From contig CM075938.1 in the NCBI GenBank assembly GCA_038030265.1, positions 8,099,009-8,163,008 on the forward strand: a stretch of DNA of 64,000 bases, written 5' to 3'. Within the stretch, counting starts at the first letter, position 1. Each line of letters starts with the position of its first letter. Of this stretch, positions 11,238-23,374 are shown piece by piece. A program made the position numbers and the translations under genes. This DNA is from Corythucha ciliata (Eukaryota > Arthropoda > Insecta > Hemiptera > Tingidae). The notes beneath the pieces were generated by a model that saw only the letters and a program-made list of their open reading frames with translations, made no database searches and was not told where the DNA came from.

Positions 11238-14200
11238 ATGCTCCAGCTAAGTTGCGAGGCTGAAGATCTTGATTGGTCTCAATCTCGAGACAGTCCAACC
11301 AAACTCCTCCTTTTAAGCACCGGAAGCGAGGATGCCGTTCCCACGAGAAGTCTGTGCACCTCTGTCAACCCTCACGCCGTTGACTTTTTGGTATTCAAAT
11401 CCGATCCAATGATGAGCGACGCGTCATCCTCGTTGGTGTCGCTCGCCGCTGTGACTCAAGGCGGATCGCTGAGTGACAAGAACGCTTTGTTGCTTCAATC
11501 TTCAGAGCCGGTGTCATCGTCGCCTGTTGATAGTTTGACCGTTGAAAAGTGTCTTCGAACGACAACACCGTTGACGACGGATGATTTGGTTAACGCTCCT
11601 TGTTTCGCCATGGACGGGTCTTCGATTGAATTTTCGCTTTTGTCTCAGATGTCGCCGTTTCCTGCTATGTCTTCTAGTCAGGTACTGAATCTTTCTATTT
11701 TGTGCTTATTTCATGATTAGGCTAAGTTACTGTCGTTAAGTCATAGCCTAGCTGACCTAAGTGTTGGAATTTGCGGGTATCATGCCAAGGTGTTCGTATG
11801 TACTAACGTATGCGTCAAATCCTGTGGTGTCCCTCTTTCCGATAAATCCCATCTCTCTTTGTTCGTAAGAATGGGCCAAAGTGCTGCCCAGTCTCCCATT
11901 TCGGCCAGAGACGCCACTGGCCCCGCAGTTGGAGTGCCTGCCAATAATCTTTTCGCATTTTCATTGATTCGGTCGATTTGTCGTCCTCAGAGTGGCCTAT
12001 TGAGATCCGTTGGAGTCGCGGCTCTTTTCACAGGCCAAAAAAGCTGTCAATTGGGTGGCCCCTCGTTTGCGGGATTTTACGGGTATCGGGCCAAATCCGG
12101 CCGTGGTAAGGGGAGGGGGGTGGAAAGCATTCTGCGTGTGGGAAACGGTGGGCCGACCGAGGTCTACGGCCTTGATAGGTAATCTGTGGGCGTATGGTTG
12201 ACTCCCGGCCTTATCGCGTCCAGGGCCAGATTTAAGGGGACAAGAGGCCCCTAGGAGCGGATTGAGAAGGGCCCCCTTTTTTTTACCCAACCACGAAACC
12301 GATCCACTGCAGGAAGGCTTAAAAAGGCTTATGGCCGTACTCAGAGACCTTCCTTATCGGAGCCTTAACTTAAGTTGTGCAAGGATCATACGGTTTATTA
12401 AAATGCATCACCTGTTTTGAAGCACTTTAAGGCTGCCTTAAAGTTAAGGAGGGTCTCTGAATACCGCCCTTAGAAGCTTATGGTTGATGTGCTGAAGCTA
12501 TACGCCCAGACCAGTTTCTCAGCCAATGAAATTCTCCTTTTCGATCGTACAAACCGCGCATCACCTCCTTCAATGAAAACGTAATTTCTTCAGCTTAAAT
12601 TATCGGACTGAAACTTACGACTAAAGCTGCCTTTACATGTAAGCTTTAAAAAGCTTAGCTGTGGGCTTCACCGAGTCCACAGCGCGGAGCGCTTTGATTG
12701 GTTGAAGTCCTCAGCTCAGCTTTTTAAAGCTTGCATGTGAAGCCGTCCAAAAGCTCCACATGTCAAATATAAATACGGTCGTAAACAGAGCAGTTTAGCC
12801 ACATAAACGATTCAATCAGAAAACTCGCGCGTTGCAGGCTGAGTGAGCTAGACAGTGAGTTATTGTGCTTTATTCGTTAATAATTCAGGATTTGGGGCTC
12901 CAAGCAGTTCACCCGAGCCGAAAAATAAGATTTCTGGACGAATTTCTTCGCCAGGCAAAATCACCAATTTTTTCTCAATATCGGAGCACCGGAGACTCAA
13001 TTGTCAAATTTATCGCTGGAATTATCAGTTTTCAGACCACTTTGGAACTTTCTAATGAAAAATGAACAGTAATGTAGAAGGAAATCAATAGTTTCCAGGT
13101 CGAAATTGCCAGTTACTAGGCCGAAATTGGTAGTTTTCAGAGCGAAATTTACATTTAATACCACGAACGAAATTGACAGTTCACATAGAACGAAATTGAC
13201 AGTTTCCAGGACGGTATTGATAGTTTTGAATGAGAAAATTGGCATTTATAGGGCGAAATAGACAGTTTCCGGAACAATTATCCATGGATAGTTTCCAAGA
13301 CGAAATTGAGAGTTTTGAACAACAAAATTTACAGCTTCAAATGATGAAGAAATTGACATTTTTCCAGGATGAAATTGCCAGTTTAGAATTCGAAATTGAC
13401 TGTATTGCGAGAACGAAATTGACTGTTTCTAGGACGGAATTAAGTTTATTGGACAAAATTGACAGTTTCCAAGACGAGATTGACTGTTTTGAATGAGAAA
13501 ATTTGGCATTTATAGGACCCAATTGACAGTTTCTCGAACGAAATAGACAATTTCCGGGACGAAATTGGCAGTTTTGAACGACAAAATTTACAGCTTCAAA
13601 TGAAGAAATTGACATTTTTCCAGGATGAAATTGCCAGTTTTAGGTTCGAAATTGACAGTATTGGGAGGACGAAATTGACTGTTTCTAGGACGGAATTCAG
13701 TTTATTGGACGAAATTGACAGTTTCAAGGACGAAATTGACAGTTTATAGGACAAGGGACAAAATTGACAGTTTCTAGGACGAAATTTACAGTGTAAAGGA
13801 CAAAATTGGTAGTTAAAGGGACAAACTTGGCAGTTTCAAGACCGAAATTGACAGTTTCTAGTACTCGACGGTTACCTGTGAAGGGCCGAGGGGCCCCCAC
13901 CCTACGGTCTGAGCCCGAATGGTCTGATACTACTCCCTCGGTTTGGGATGTTTTATTATATGAAAGTGACAGCTTCCAAGTCAAAACTGTCAGTTCTGCA
14001 GTTCTGACAGTTTAAAGGACGAAATTGTCTGTTTCAAGGACGAAATTGACAGTTCCTAGAATGAAATTGACAGTTTACGAGGGAGGGGCTTGGAAAATCC
14101 ATAGTTCTGAACCCGAATCATCGTAAATAATTAAGTTTACAACTTTTAGAGCGTGAAATAGTCAGTTTGGTGATCGTTAGGGCACAAATCATCAGTTCAG

Positions 14201-17200
14201 CCATTTTCATGGCACGAATGGTCAATTTTGGGCCATTTTTGGAGCGCGAGTGGTTCGTTTTTGCAATTTCAAGGTCACATGTTCGTCAGTTTTTAAGCTT
14301 TTTTAAGGCGCGAATCTGTCCGTTCAGTCATTTTTTTTTCAGGGTGGGAAGTGTCAGTGTACGGCCGGCAGCCGCCTTATGGGCGGGAATATGATACTAT
14401 GGTCATTTTTGGGCTCAGGGGGCCTGTTCTGTCAGATTTCAGTCTTCCTAGGAGTATCCTTTTCACTCGTCCGCCCCGAAATTAAATCATAATGTTGATG
14501 GGGAGGACGGGTGGAAAGAGACAGTGATAGTCACAGTTAAAATTTATAGAATAGGCCCCCAAATCAGCCGCAGCTTAGCTACTTTCAAGGGGCGAAATGC
14601 TTTCCAAAGGCGCGAATCACCATTTTGATCTTTTTTAGAGCGAAAACCTTTGAAGATTGTAAGGGACGTTGGTTATTTTAGGGCACGAACTTTTCAGTTT
14701 GACCATTTTCAGTGTGTGGAATTGTATATTTGGCCTTTTTTAGTGCACACATGCATGGTTTTGCCATTATCATGGTAGAAATAGTCAGTTCAAGCATTTT
14801 CATGGCGCAAATCGTCAGTTTAGCTATTTTTAAGGCACATAATGTCATTTTGCACACTAAAAAGTCATTAGCCACACCTAGAAACCTGTATGGCTTATTG
14901 TTTTAGCCTCTCACTCGCACCCATTGCTTTTCTTGTCATTGTAAATCCTTGTCCCGGACATTCATGCAGGTGAGACTGATTTTGGATTACAATTTGACTG
15001 GATTAATAGGTAAATTATAAATAAATTCCTCCTTTCGGCAATACGGTGTAGAGTAGACTTATTGTTAGAGTGATTAGCCGATTCCCACATGACCTGTCCT
15101 AGTTCTAGAGTTGGGTGGGTCCTTTTTCCAGAATTCTGCTACCCCTCGTTCGAATCGGTTTGGCGCCAAGTAATCAGACAAGTTCAAAGTACAGGACAAG
15201 TTCAGAGTTGTAAGCGAGCTTATATCTTAAGCCCTGTACAAACGAAGACAGGAAAAAAGGCACAAGAACTGGCGCAAGTTCTGGAGGCTTGAAATGGCAC
15301 AACTTCTGTCGAGGGAATGTACACCCGTAGTTTAGGCGTTCTATATACTTATGTACGTTAATTTTTTATTGATTTAGGAAGAGGCCAGGGGCCCTCAATG
15401 GCAGGCGAGGGCCCCTAGGCAGTTGCCAAGGCATAAATCCGGTCCTGATCGCGTCCCTGACTGGCGTACAGGAGTCTGGGGCCATCGTAAGGTTATTCCC
15501 CCTTCTGAAAGCTGGTCGCGTGAGATCCCCGGCTCCGCTACCCGCCTCCACGTGGTCCTGTAGCAGGCGTGTTTAGACGGTTACCGACCTGGGCCCCACC
15601 ACGGAGCTGGGCATAAAAGGACGAGGATACAGGGCGACTCATGACGCTGCGATCGGTGCTCTGCATTGAGCCACTGATTCTAGTACTCCTGCAGCTGCCG
15701 GTAGAGGAGAAGCGACACTGAAGATTGGGGCTGGCGAGGTCGAAGAGGAGAATGAAGCAATGGAATCACCCCGGTACGGGAAGTAGTGAACACGCCTGCG
15801 CCCGCAAGAATCCGCGGATGTTTGAACTTGCTGAGGTCGTCTGTGGAAGTCGCTGGAGTGTTATAGGAGGGGGTAATAAGCAAATGACGATTTTCGTACC
15901 TTAAAAATTACTAAATTTACCATTTACGACCTAAAAATAGCCAAACTGACTTCTAGCGTCCTACAAATTGCGAGTAGTACGATTAGGGCACCATGAAAAT
16001 ACCCGAAAAGTTCGCGATTCCCGTCCTAAAAATGGCTAAATCGACCATTCGCGCACCAAAAGTGGCCTTGGCTTCCTGGATACTTGGCGTCCTAAAAACA
16101 GCTAAATTGACTCCACACACTCTTAAAAATTGCTAAAAACTGACGATTCACGCCGCCCTGAAAATGCCTATACAGATGATTCACGCCCTGAAAATGGCAA
16201 AAGGGCGCCAAGAGTGGCCAAAACTGAGCCTTCACGCCTTGTCTTCGCGCCCTATAAATTGCAAAACTGGTTGCATGCGCCCTAAAAATAGCTAAACGGT
16301 CGATTCGCGCCTTGAAAATGGCTGAACTCAGTTCGTTTCCTGCAATTGACTAATTTAACGGATTCGTGCCTTGAAAGTATCAACATCGGTTGTGTTTTAT
16401 TGGTTGAATCGTTTGAGAATAGCGTTGAGGAATCCGCGGTCAAGATAGGTCAAATAACCCCAAAATGACCACAAAAAGACAACTACATCTACAGAAAGAT
16501 TCGAAAAGCCTCCAAAACTCACTATTTGTCAATAAAATGGATAATATTAAAAAATAGTCGATTCAGTCTGCGGCTTTTTTTGGCGATTAATAGCAGATTA
16601 AATCGACCAAAATTTCGCACTTTATGGACAGGACATTTTGCTAGTCCGGACCAATGAAATTACCAGTCTGCTCGGCTCTGTAGCCGTCCACTTAGCTACA
16701 GCACGTAGCCGGACTTAGCTCTTTAAAATTGCAATTTTGGGGATCCGTCTCAATTGAATAAACAAACTCCGTGGGTTTGGGTCTTTCAAATATATCAATT
16801 TCGTAATTTTGTATTCTTTAAAAGACAATTTCGCGAGGTTTCCCTCATTCGAAAATGCAGTTTCGCGGGATCTTTAAAAATCGAATTTCCAGGATTTGGC
16901 GTTTTAAAGCTTCAATTTGGCAGAATTCTCTTCTTTTAAATATCACGGCTTGCCCCACTTTAGCAACCAAATTGCGTGGATTTTCACGGACATTTGTTTG
17001 GCTAAAAATCGCCAATTTCACTTTCACGTGTCTGGATCTATCAAGACCCCTTTTTGTGGATCTGCGGCGCCTTCAATACCAATTTCCATGGTTCGGAAAT
17101 CCAATTTTGTGGTGCTGAATTTTTCGAAAATCAAATTATTCGTATTTTAGCTCCGTAAGACCCCAATTTCCCGGATTTTCTCTCCATTAAAAATTATTAT

Positions 17201-20200
17201 TTTTCCTGCACCCCCCCCCCCTGGAGTCAACCTCTTACGCACGTTCAAAGGCAGCTGAACGTGCGAAATTGATGTCATTCCGCACGCTCCGTATTTTTGC
17301 TAGTCGCCGCCAGTTGGAAGCTATGTTTTATTGAAAACGTTGTGTCGTTCGTAGCCGTATTATTTTTTTGTACATTAATGTTGGCGTACTGGTATAGGAA
17401 AAATAGCGTACGATACTCGTACGGCACTCCTCACTCCGTACTCGTGTGAATACCTGGCACTCGGCTACGCCTCGAGTGCTAACTTTCGCACTCGAACGGA
17501 ATGAGATGCGTTCCGTACTCGTAATGTAATATACTATTCTATTACAACCACCCTGAACGATTATTTTGTAATTTGATATTTTTATTCCAATCCGGGGGCC
17601 CCCCAAGGGTCGTGGCCCTTAGGCGGTCACCTACCCTGCCTACCCCCTAAAAACGGCCCTGCTAACCATAGTAAAGCGCCAACCACAGTAAAGCTCCAAA
17701 CCACAGCCCAGTCCAGTCTCAGTAGAGCCCCGAACCACAGGAAAACGCCTAATCACAAAAAAGCTTCAAAACACAAAAAAGCACCAAACCACAGCTTAAG
17801 TCCAACCACAGGAAGGCTCCAACCACAAAAAACTCTAACCACAGGAAAACTCCAAATCACAACACAGCTCCAACCACAGTAAAGCTCCAATCACAGCCTA
17901 GCCCCGACCACATCCAAAGCTCCAATCACAGTCAAGCTTTAACCTCATCAAAGCTCCAACCACAAAGAGGGCTAAACCACTTTATTTGTCTTTCCTTCCT
18001 TGCAAATCACAACAACACTCCAAATCACAACAAAGCTCCAATCCGCAGAAAAGTATAGCAACCGTAAAAAGCTCCAACCACAGTAAAGCTCCAACTACAG
18101 GGGCGTAGCCAGACCTTGATCTAGGGGTGGGCTGCTTCACATGCACCTTTGCCATTTTGCAGGATGTATCGGAGATCTGGAGCTCAAAATCGTCAATTCA
18201 TGGTCATCAGAGGCTGTGAATTTCTACAGAAACGATCACTATCAGTCAGAAACTGAAATCTGCTGGAACACTGTCGTTTTTAGCTTATATTTTCCGTCAA
18301 AAATCGGGCAAATTCCCCCCCCCCCCCTGTAGGTTTAAACTTTGAACTTTGGTCCCCTGAGACGGTAAATTGCAGTAATTTAGGCCCTCAAACCAGACCC
18401 CCCCCCTCCTCTGGACTGGGCATAGTTTAACGTCGCGAACTCAAACACGCCTGTAAACTGCCAAGTCCTGGCATAACAAGTACGTAGCCTGCAGTTCTTT
18501 GGTCTGAAGGTGCGTTTCCACCGAAGTGTTCCGTGGCACTTACTGCCAGACACAAATCGCATTTGCCTAAATATACATATTTCTATAAATTTTCATCAGT
18601 GTTTATACAGTCGAGAAATTTATGTCTGACATTTAACACTCGACTTCGGTGTAACCGCAACTTTAGGAAAGGGACAGGGACTGAAGGAATTGACATTTCC
18701 CTTCCCCCTCACCATCGATAATTGTCAATTAGGCAAATAGCGAAATGGAGGTTTGAGCAAGCCAAAACGCACGAAAATGCCCCCCCCCCCTTACGCTAAA
18801 AACCACGGGAAATTGGTTTTTCAGACACGTTTTCACAACAAAATTTAGAATTGATCGCGATTAGTTGCTATTAGCGACCAAAATGCTATTGTAATCGTGA
18901 TTAGTTGTTGATCGGCGTTGGTGAAAACGGGCCTTAGGTGAGCCAGAATCGCAAGAATGGATTTTAAGTGTGCAAAATCCCCGTAATTGTGACGGTTTTA
19001 GATAGAGGCAACTCCGCGAAATTGTGTTTTGCAGCAAGCCAAAACACAAAAATCGATTTGTTTTTTTTATTAGCTCACGAAAATGGTTTTTTAGCGTGCA
19101 AAATCCGCAAAATTGTCGTTTTGGTGTGCAACATTCGAATGAGGCAACAACACGAAACTGGATTGCCAGCCTCGAAAATCTGTGTTGTTGTTGTTGTTGT
19201 TGTCGTCGTCGTCGTTGTTGTTTTTTCCAAGCTTGACCCTCGAAAATGACTCATTAGTTAGTGAAACCCGCAAAAACGGTTTTTTATTGAGCGCTGAAAT
19301 TGGTTTTTAGTGCCCAAAGAAAGCAAAAAAAACGGTATTTGAATTTGATCACCACGCGTGTTCGATAGCAATAACAATCCGCGAAATTGATTTTTTTAGT
19401 GAGCCCAACACGTCAAAAATGTTTTTTGTTGAGAAAAATCCGCTAAGTTGAAAGTTTCAGAGAGTGAAAACGGAGAAATTGGGTTTTCAGTGAGCTAGAA
19501 GAAAGGGTTTTTTTTGGCAAGAAAAATCAAGAAATTTGATTTAAATTTGAAAAATTTGGTTTTTAGAGATGTGGAGCTATGCAAAAATGACTTCAAGTGT
19601 GCAAAAACCATTTGGGTTGGGTTGAGTTTTCAGCACACACAAAAAACGCGAAATTGGTGTTTCAGTGAGCAAATCCGATAAATTTGTTTATTGCTGAGCC
19701 GAACCAGCGAAAATTTTGATGTTAATAAAATGAGGTGGTCCTGCTGGATTTTAACTTTTTGGTAGGTAGTTGCTGCCCCCATCAAGTCTGCGATTTGGAG
19801 TCTAGGGGTGGGCACACTTGCCCCTCTCTGGCTACGCCCATGCACCGGGAAAGCCTCAAACCACAGGAAAACTTGAAATCTCTGCAAAGCTCTAAGCCAC
19901 AGCTAAGCTTCTACTACAAAAGCCTATAATCCGAAGAAAAGCTCCAGCCACAGTAGAGCGCTTCAACCATTGTAAAGCGCGTTCCTCTTTTTATTTATTA
20001 TTATTAACGTGAATACGAGGGGGGGGAACAGAGTATCAGCGTTGTGTTTTTGGGTAGCGGATTGACGCGTAACGGCGTTAAAGTTAACGTTTAAGATCCG
20101 CTAGTCGCAACAGCGATATGTCGATTGTTAATGCCCTTGATTAAAAAGAGAGGGAGAATTTATCCCATAAAGATGATGCGTTATTCAAATGAGTGTTAGT

Positions 20201-22167
20201 TTTGTAGTAGCTTCGAAAACCCGCCCGTGCCCAAAAATTAATTTTTGCTTTTAATAGATTGTGTTGTCTTATTCGTTCAGGTCTCTTCACTGCTCAGTTC
20301 TTTAGAGCCCAACAATAGCCATCAGATCTGCGTTTCTCCGAATCAACAACGCACCACTGAACTCCCACCCCCAGTTCCACCTTTGATACACGTCCACTCT
20401 TCTGTACTGCCACCACCGTCAACACCACCGCAGCAACAACCAGAAACGCCGTCCTCCTCACCCACACCCCCACCTTCAATACCCTCAGCTCGACCGTCGC
20501 CGTCAACGTCTCCAGCCTCCCTCCAATTCACTGTCGACCAATCTAAATCGGTTAAACGTGAAGTGAAAATCATCGAAGTTCGAGCTCGAGAACTCGTCTG
20601 GTACCGGTGCGCTTTCTGCCCCTATCTCGGTTTGACCAAAGACTCTGTTGTGTCACATTTCAGTCATTTACACTGTCATAAAGTGTGCGCTCGACTCAAG
20701 TGCGTCTCGTGCGGTTCGCAGTTTTCGCGACTTCATCAGTTGAAACAGCACTACGTTTTGAAACATTTTGTTTCACTTCATGAACTTGGTGACTTGGTCA
20801 AGTTGACTGTACAGGTCAACGCTTATTGGAGGAAGAAGAACTGCGAAAATAAAAAAGATGAGGCGAGTAGCGAAGATGAAGTCGACGAACCTCAAGTAGA
20901 CGATTGCGTTCAAGATGAGCGTGTGAATCATGGGAAAAATTTAGATATGCGTGAGAATCATGCGAGCACAAGCAATAATTATGTCAAAACTACTGAGGAA
21001 AACGAGAAAGAAGCTGTCGATCGACCCGAAGCCCATTCTTCTAAAACTGTTTCAGTCACTAAATCATCGAACTCTGCCTCTATTCAGGCCAGTGAGGGTA
21101 AACAAGGTCAGAAAATCGTATTGCCCAATAAAGAAGGGCTATGGAAAGAAGCAGTGCGGTGGAAATGTTCGGAACTTGGATGCCATTCGAAGTTTGTTAA
21201 GGAAGAAAATCTGGCCTATCACAAATTATGTCACGAAGGTAATCATTTTAAATGCAAAGAATGTCAATTAACGTTTGCCCGATGGTCTGACTTAACTCTT
21301 CACTTATGGCGGCTTCACAGTGTCGACATGGAGCTTTATTCGTGTCCGCAGTGCCCGTTTAAAACGAACAGTTACAGTAAGTTGAATAATCTTCATTTTC
21401 GAATTCACCAAAACGACAGGCCATTCCTTTGCGACGTTTGCGGTAAAGGATTTAAATCCCCGAAACAGTTGGGAAATCACAAAAGTGCTGTTCATCGTCG
21501 TCGCGGAGCAGCCGCTTCGCGAACTCAGGCGACTCGGACGTCCAATCTCGTGTGCACCGTGTGCTTTAGGAGTTTCGCCGACCCTCGTCTTCTACGCATG
21601 CACACCGATAACGTTCACAAAAAAGTGAGACCTCACGTTTGTAACGTTTGCGGATATTCAGCTTCGTCGAGCAGCTCATTGAAGATGCACCAGAGGGCTC
21701 AGCATACCGGTGAAAAGCCCTACACGTGCCCCGAGTGTGACTATTCCACTTCTGATCATAACTCACTGAGGCGACATAAAATGCGACACACAGGAGCCAA
21801 GCTCTACCGTTGCCCTCACTGTTCCTACGGTTGTATTCAAAGTTCAACGTTCAAAGTTCATTTGAAAAACAAACACCCCGGCCGTGACGACGGCCTCATG
21901 TTCAGCTGTCCAGTGTGTCCATTTCGAACTGTCAACCGAGAGATTTTCCTCACTCACAGTTCCAGTCACTCGCCGGCCAGTGATTTCAAAATGCCGGCAA
22001 CCGTTTCCGAATTACCTCCCGCTCTTTCTCCGACTCATCCTACTGGTGAGCTGCTCTTGGAACCCGACCGGTCTGGTGGCCACTTGGAGACTGTGGTGCC
22101 GGTCAACAGTGTTTTTGTCCTGGACGATAGCATCGACGAACCGAAGTTTCTTGAAATTGATCAATGA
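11238..22167 (+). CDS. Multi-C2H2 zinc-finger protein, two coding exons, ~776 aa
   Basis: Coding exons 11238-11681 (148 codons, donor CAG/GTACTG) and 20281-22167 (acceptor TTCGTTCAG) join in phase 0 across an 8.6 kb intron. The N-terminal part is Ser/Thr-rich and acidic, followed by a Pro/Ser-rich stretch (about residues 165-235). Eleven C2H2 fingers follow, near residues 254, 287, 442, 470, 500, 529, 570, 599, 628, 656 and 688. An acidic Lys/Glu-rich linker separates fingers 2 and 3. Fingers 8 and 9 are joined by a canonical HTGEKPY linker, and the cluster YSTSDHNSLRRHKMRH is typical. It is probably a nuclear DNA-binding transcription regulator. I do not assign an ortholog. The ATG at 11238 is the first in an exon that starts at 11222. 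It shares a divergent promoter region with Asx. Confidence 0.88.
11682..12212. other. Zinc-finger gene intron, non-repetitive part
   Basis: Moderately GC-rich sequence up to the hAT target site at 12213-12220; it appears to continue at 15456 on the other side of the insertion. Open frames on both strands (for example 11790-12182 plus) have no recognisable domain. Confidence 0.4.
12326..12478. repeat. Imperfect inverted repeat, ~45-bp arms
   Basis: A segment with CTCAGAGACCTTCCTTA near 12340-12360 is matched on the opposite strand by one with TTAAGGAGGGTCTCTGA near 12443-12460, and the pairing extends either side with mismatches. It lies just inside the left end of the hAT element and may be a subterminal hairpin or a separate MITE. 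Confidence 0.55.
12629..12745. repeat. Inverted repeat with ~33-bp arms
   Basis: The left arm contains CATGTAAGCTTTAAAAAGCT and the right arm contains AGCTTTTTAAAGCTTGCATG, complementary with few mismatches around a spacer of about 50 bp. It is within the hAT element. Confidence 0.6.
12900..14090 (+). repeat. Family B ~21-bp tandem array
   Basis: Units of GACGAAATTGACAGTTTCNAG repeated about every 21-23 bp; the cleanest tandem run is 13640-13850. About 60 bp at 13862-13930 is unlike the array. Short open frames here are products of the period. It lies inside the hAT element. Confidence 0.85.
14150..14900 (+). repeat. Family C ~30-bp tandem array
   Basis: Units such as GGCGCGAATNGTCAGTTT followed by AGCCATTTTTA, about every 30 bp and degenerate. 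The inverted-repeat element at 14418-14560 interrupts them. Confidence 0.75.
14418..14560. mobile_element. MITE-like inverted-repeat element
   Basis: Starts GGGGGCCTGTTCTGT and ends, on the opposite strand, GGGGGCCTATTCTAT. Inner segments (CACTCGTCCGCCCC and GGGGAGGACGGGTGGAAA) are also complementary. The CCACCCGTC word is shared with the element at 22908-23048. It is nested inside the family C array and so inside the hAT element. Confidence 0.6.
15456..15880. other. Continuation of intron sequence after the hAT insertion
   Basis: GC-rich, non-periodic DNA that would have been joined to 12212 before the insertion. No domain is recognised in any frame. Confidence 0.4.
15880..16400 (-). repeat. 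Family C array, minus orientation
   Basis: Units read on the plus strand as CGCGCCCTAAAAATGGCTAAA followed by CTGACGATT, about every 30 bp, the reverse complement of the 14150-14900 array. The unit is not a perfect repeat anywhere. Confidence 0.7.
16400..16740. other. Intron sequence, no clear feature
   Basis: AT-rich, no convincing period, no coding signal. Confidence 0.4.
16740..17200 (+). repeat. Family E ~31-bp array
   Basis: Units with CCAATTTCGNGGATTT and CTTTAAAA words at about 31 bp, the same family as 5400-6785. Confidence 0.65.
17200..17664 (-). mobile_element. Intron sequence ending in a solo hAT-like terminus
   Basis: Sequence ending at 17661 which on the minus strand reads CAGGGCCGTTTTTAGGGGG and continues into GGGCCACGACCCTTGGGGGG. 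This resembles the CAGGGCC-type ends of the 12221 element. A poly-C run lies near 17210. No partner end was found. Confidence 0.35.
17665..18097 (+). repeat. Family F ~17-bp tandem array, left part
   Basis: Units of AACCACAGTAAAGCTCC about every 17 bp with variants. The array stops at the element that begins at 18098 and resumes after it at 19843. Confidence 0.8.
18098..19842. mobile_element. hAT-like element carrying a family D array, inserted into family F
   Basis: Left end CAGGGGCGTAGCCAGACC followed by TAGGGGTGGGC. The right end on the minus strand is CATGGGCGTAGCCAGAG followed by a GCCCACCCCTAGA word. The interior includes a family D tandem array (about 18740-19720) and a TTG/TCG microsatellite (19181-19222). 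The family F array lies on both sides, so this is a nested insertion. I see no target duplication. The left end matches the right end of 31602-32630 in inverted form, so the two are one family. No transposase frame is visible. Confidence 0.65.
18740..19720 (+). repeat. Family D ~29-bp tandem array
   Basis: Units of CGCGAAATTGGTTTTTAGTG followed by AGCCAAAA, about every 29 bp. A TTG/TCG trinucleotide run at 19181-19222 interrupts it. Confidence 0.75.
19843..19985 (+). repeat. Family F array, right part
   Basis: AACCACAGGAAAACTTGAAAT-like units of about 17 bp continue the array seen at 17665-18097 on the far side of the transposon. Confidence 0.7.
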
Positions 22168-22903
22168 CTGAATTTTCGAGGTTAGACTTTAGAGAATCTC
22201 AATTCAAATTTTGGAAACTAAAATGAATCCATTCACCGACTTCTTTAAACTCTATTGTCGGCAGAATCGACCAGGTATCCGTTAAAGCGTAGCTGCAAGT
22301 TTTAACGACATGTATACACACGGCTGAATTTGGTTTGTGCTCCTAGGCGTTAAACGGGACTTGGAACCCCCACGTGGTCGACCCTGGTCTAAACCAGATT
22401 TGATGGGCGCGGGAACCTCACCGGTATCTCAATCGAGAGAGGTGTGGAGAAGTTATTAAACGGTAATTGCAGGGGAATTCGAGGTTTCTCCAAAGTCTGA
22501 CTGATTATAGAAATAACGCGTATCTTGAACTACTGACGTGTAAGCAGCGATTCAATCATCGCATTACATTTCGTACTTAACTTAGAATAATGTATGTCCT
22601 CTTGTTTAATCCCCCCAAAGGTGGATTGTCTAAAGATGTCAGTCAGTTGATTGATTGGGCTGACGCCCTCCATGTGCTACTAGATTAAGTTCTGACTTGA
22701 AGAAAAACTATTTTGTGTTAGTTGCATGCCTACAGTGGCCTAAAGAAATGCGCATGTTAAATGCGCACGCATGCGCGTGTTAGTCGAGTTATAATACTCG
22801 GCTAGCTCGATCTTCCAATAGCAGTAGCACCTAGTTATAAATTAGCCCATAAACCAATACTAAAATTAAATTTTAATCAAAGATCTCAAAATTTCATACT
22901 GTC
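22168..22903 (+). other. Zinc-finger gene 3' flank / 3' UTR
   Basis: Non-repetitive sequence after the stop codon. The first obvious AATAAA signals on the plus strand are near 22971, inside the following inverted-repeat element, and near 23271. The 3' UTR probably covers this stretch; the exact end is not known. Confidence 0.45.
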
Positions 22904-23052
22904 TTAAAGCGGTTTCCATTGGCATAAAATTGCGCTCTGAAGCCGAGCATTTCCACCCGTCTCTCTGAAATAAAACATATTATCTTAATTGAGAAGACGG
23001 GTGGAAATCTACTGCTCTAGGTCAGAATTTTATGCAAATGGAAAACTATTAA
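22904..23052. mobile_element. MITE with TTAA flanks and long inverted repeats
   Basis: TTAA at 22904-22907 and 23049-23052 flank a 141-bp element. The left arm, GGTTTCCATTGGCATAAAAT and onward, is complementary to the right arm ending ATTTTATGCAAATGGAAAAC. A second pair (CATTTCCACCCGTCT and AGACGGGTGGAAA) extends the hairpin to about 55 bp per side. A TTAA target is typical of piggyBac-type elements, but the termini do not start with CCC. An AATAAA lies inside it. Confidence 0.6.
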
Positions 23053-23374
23053 GATGAAATGATCGAACGTCTACTACAATTCAAACGTTTAATTTGTCTC
23101 TTTATCGTCTGTGATATGGTATTTATTGTAAAGTTTAGCGTAAATATTTTTCCCTCTTTTATTAATAGCGTTTTTTATTGGCATAAAAACCTGCCCTGGA
23201 TAATATTTTTTTCCCGTGCGGAAAAAATCCATGTCCATTAACATCTCTCACCAGAGTTAAGTGTACCTAGAATAAAAACGCTAAAAATGTTTTATGAGCA
23301 AAGCCAATGACGATGTGAATTATAAAAATATGTTGTGGAGGAATTTGATTTCTTTATCTGTATTTTTCTTCAAC

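Larger units (their letters stand above)
12213..15455. mobile_element. Non-autonomous hAT-type transposon with exact 8-bp TSD
   Basis: An identical 8-bp direct repeat ATCGCGTC lies at 12213-12220 and 15448-15455. Just inside are inverted termini: CAGGGCCAGATTTA at 12221 and, on the opposite strand from 15447, CAGGACCGGATTTA (12 of 14 match), each followed by a GGCCCCTAGG-type word. An 8-bp duplication and CAG-type ends are hallmarks of hAT elements. The 3.2 kb interior has no transposase frame. It carries two imperfect hairpins (12326-12478, 12629-12745), a family B array, a family C array and a smaller inverted-repeat element (14418-14560). Confidence 0.8.
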
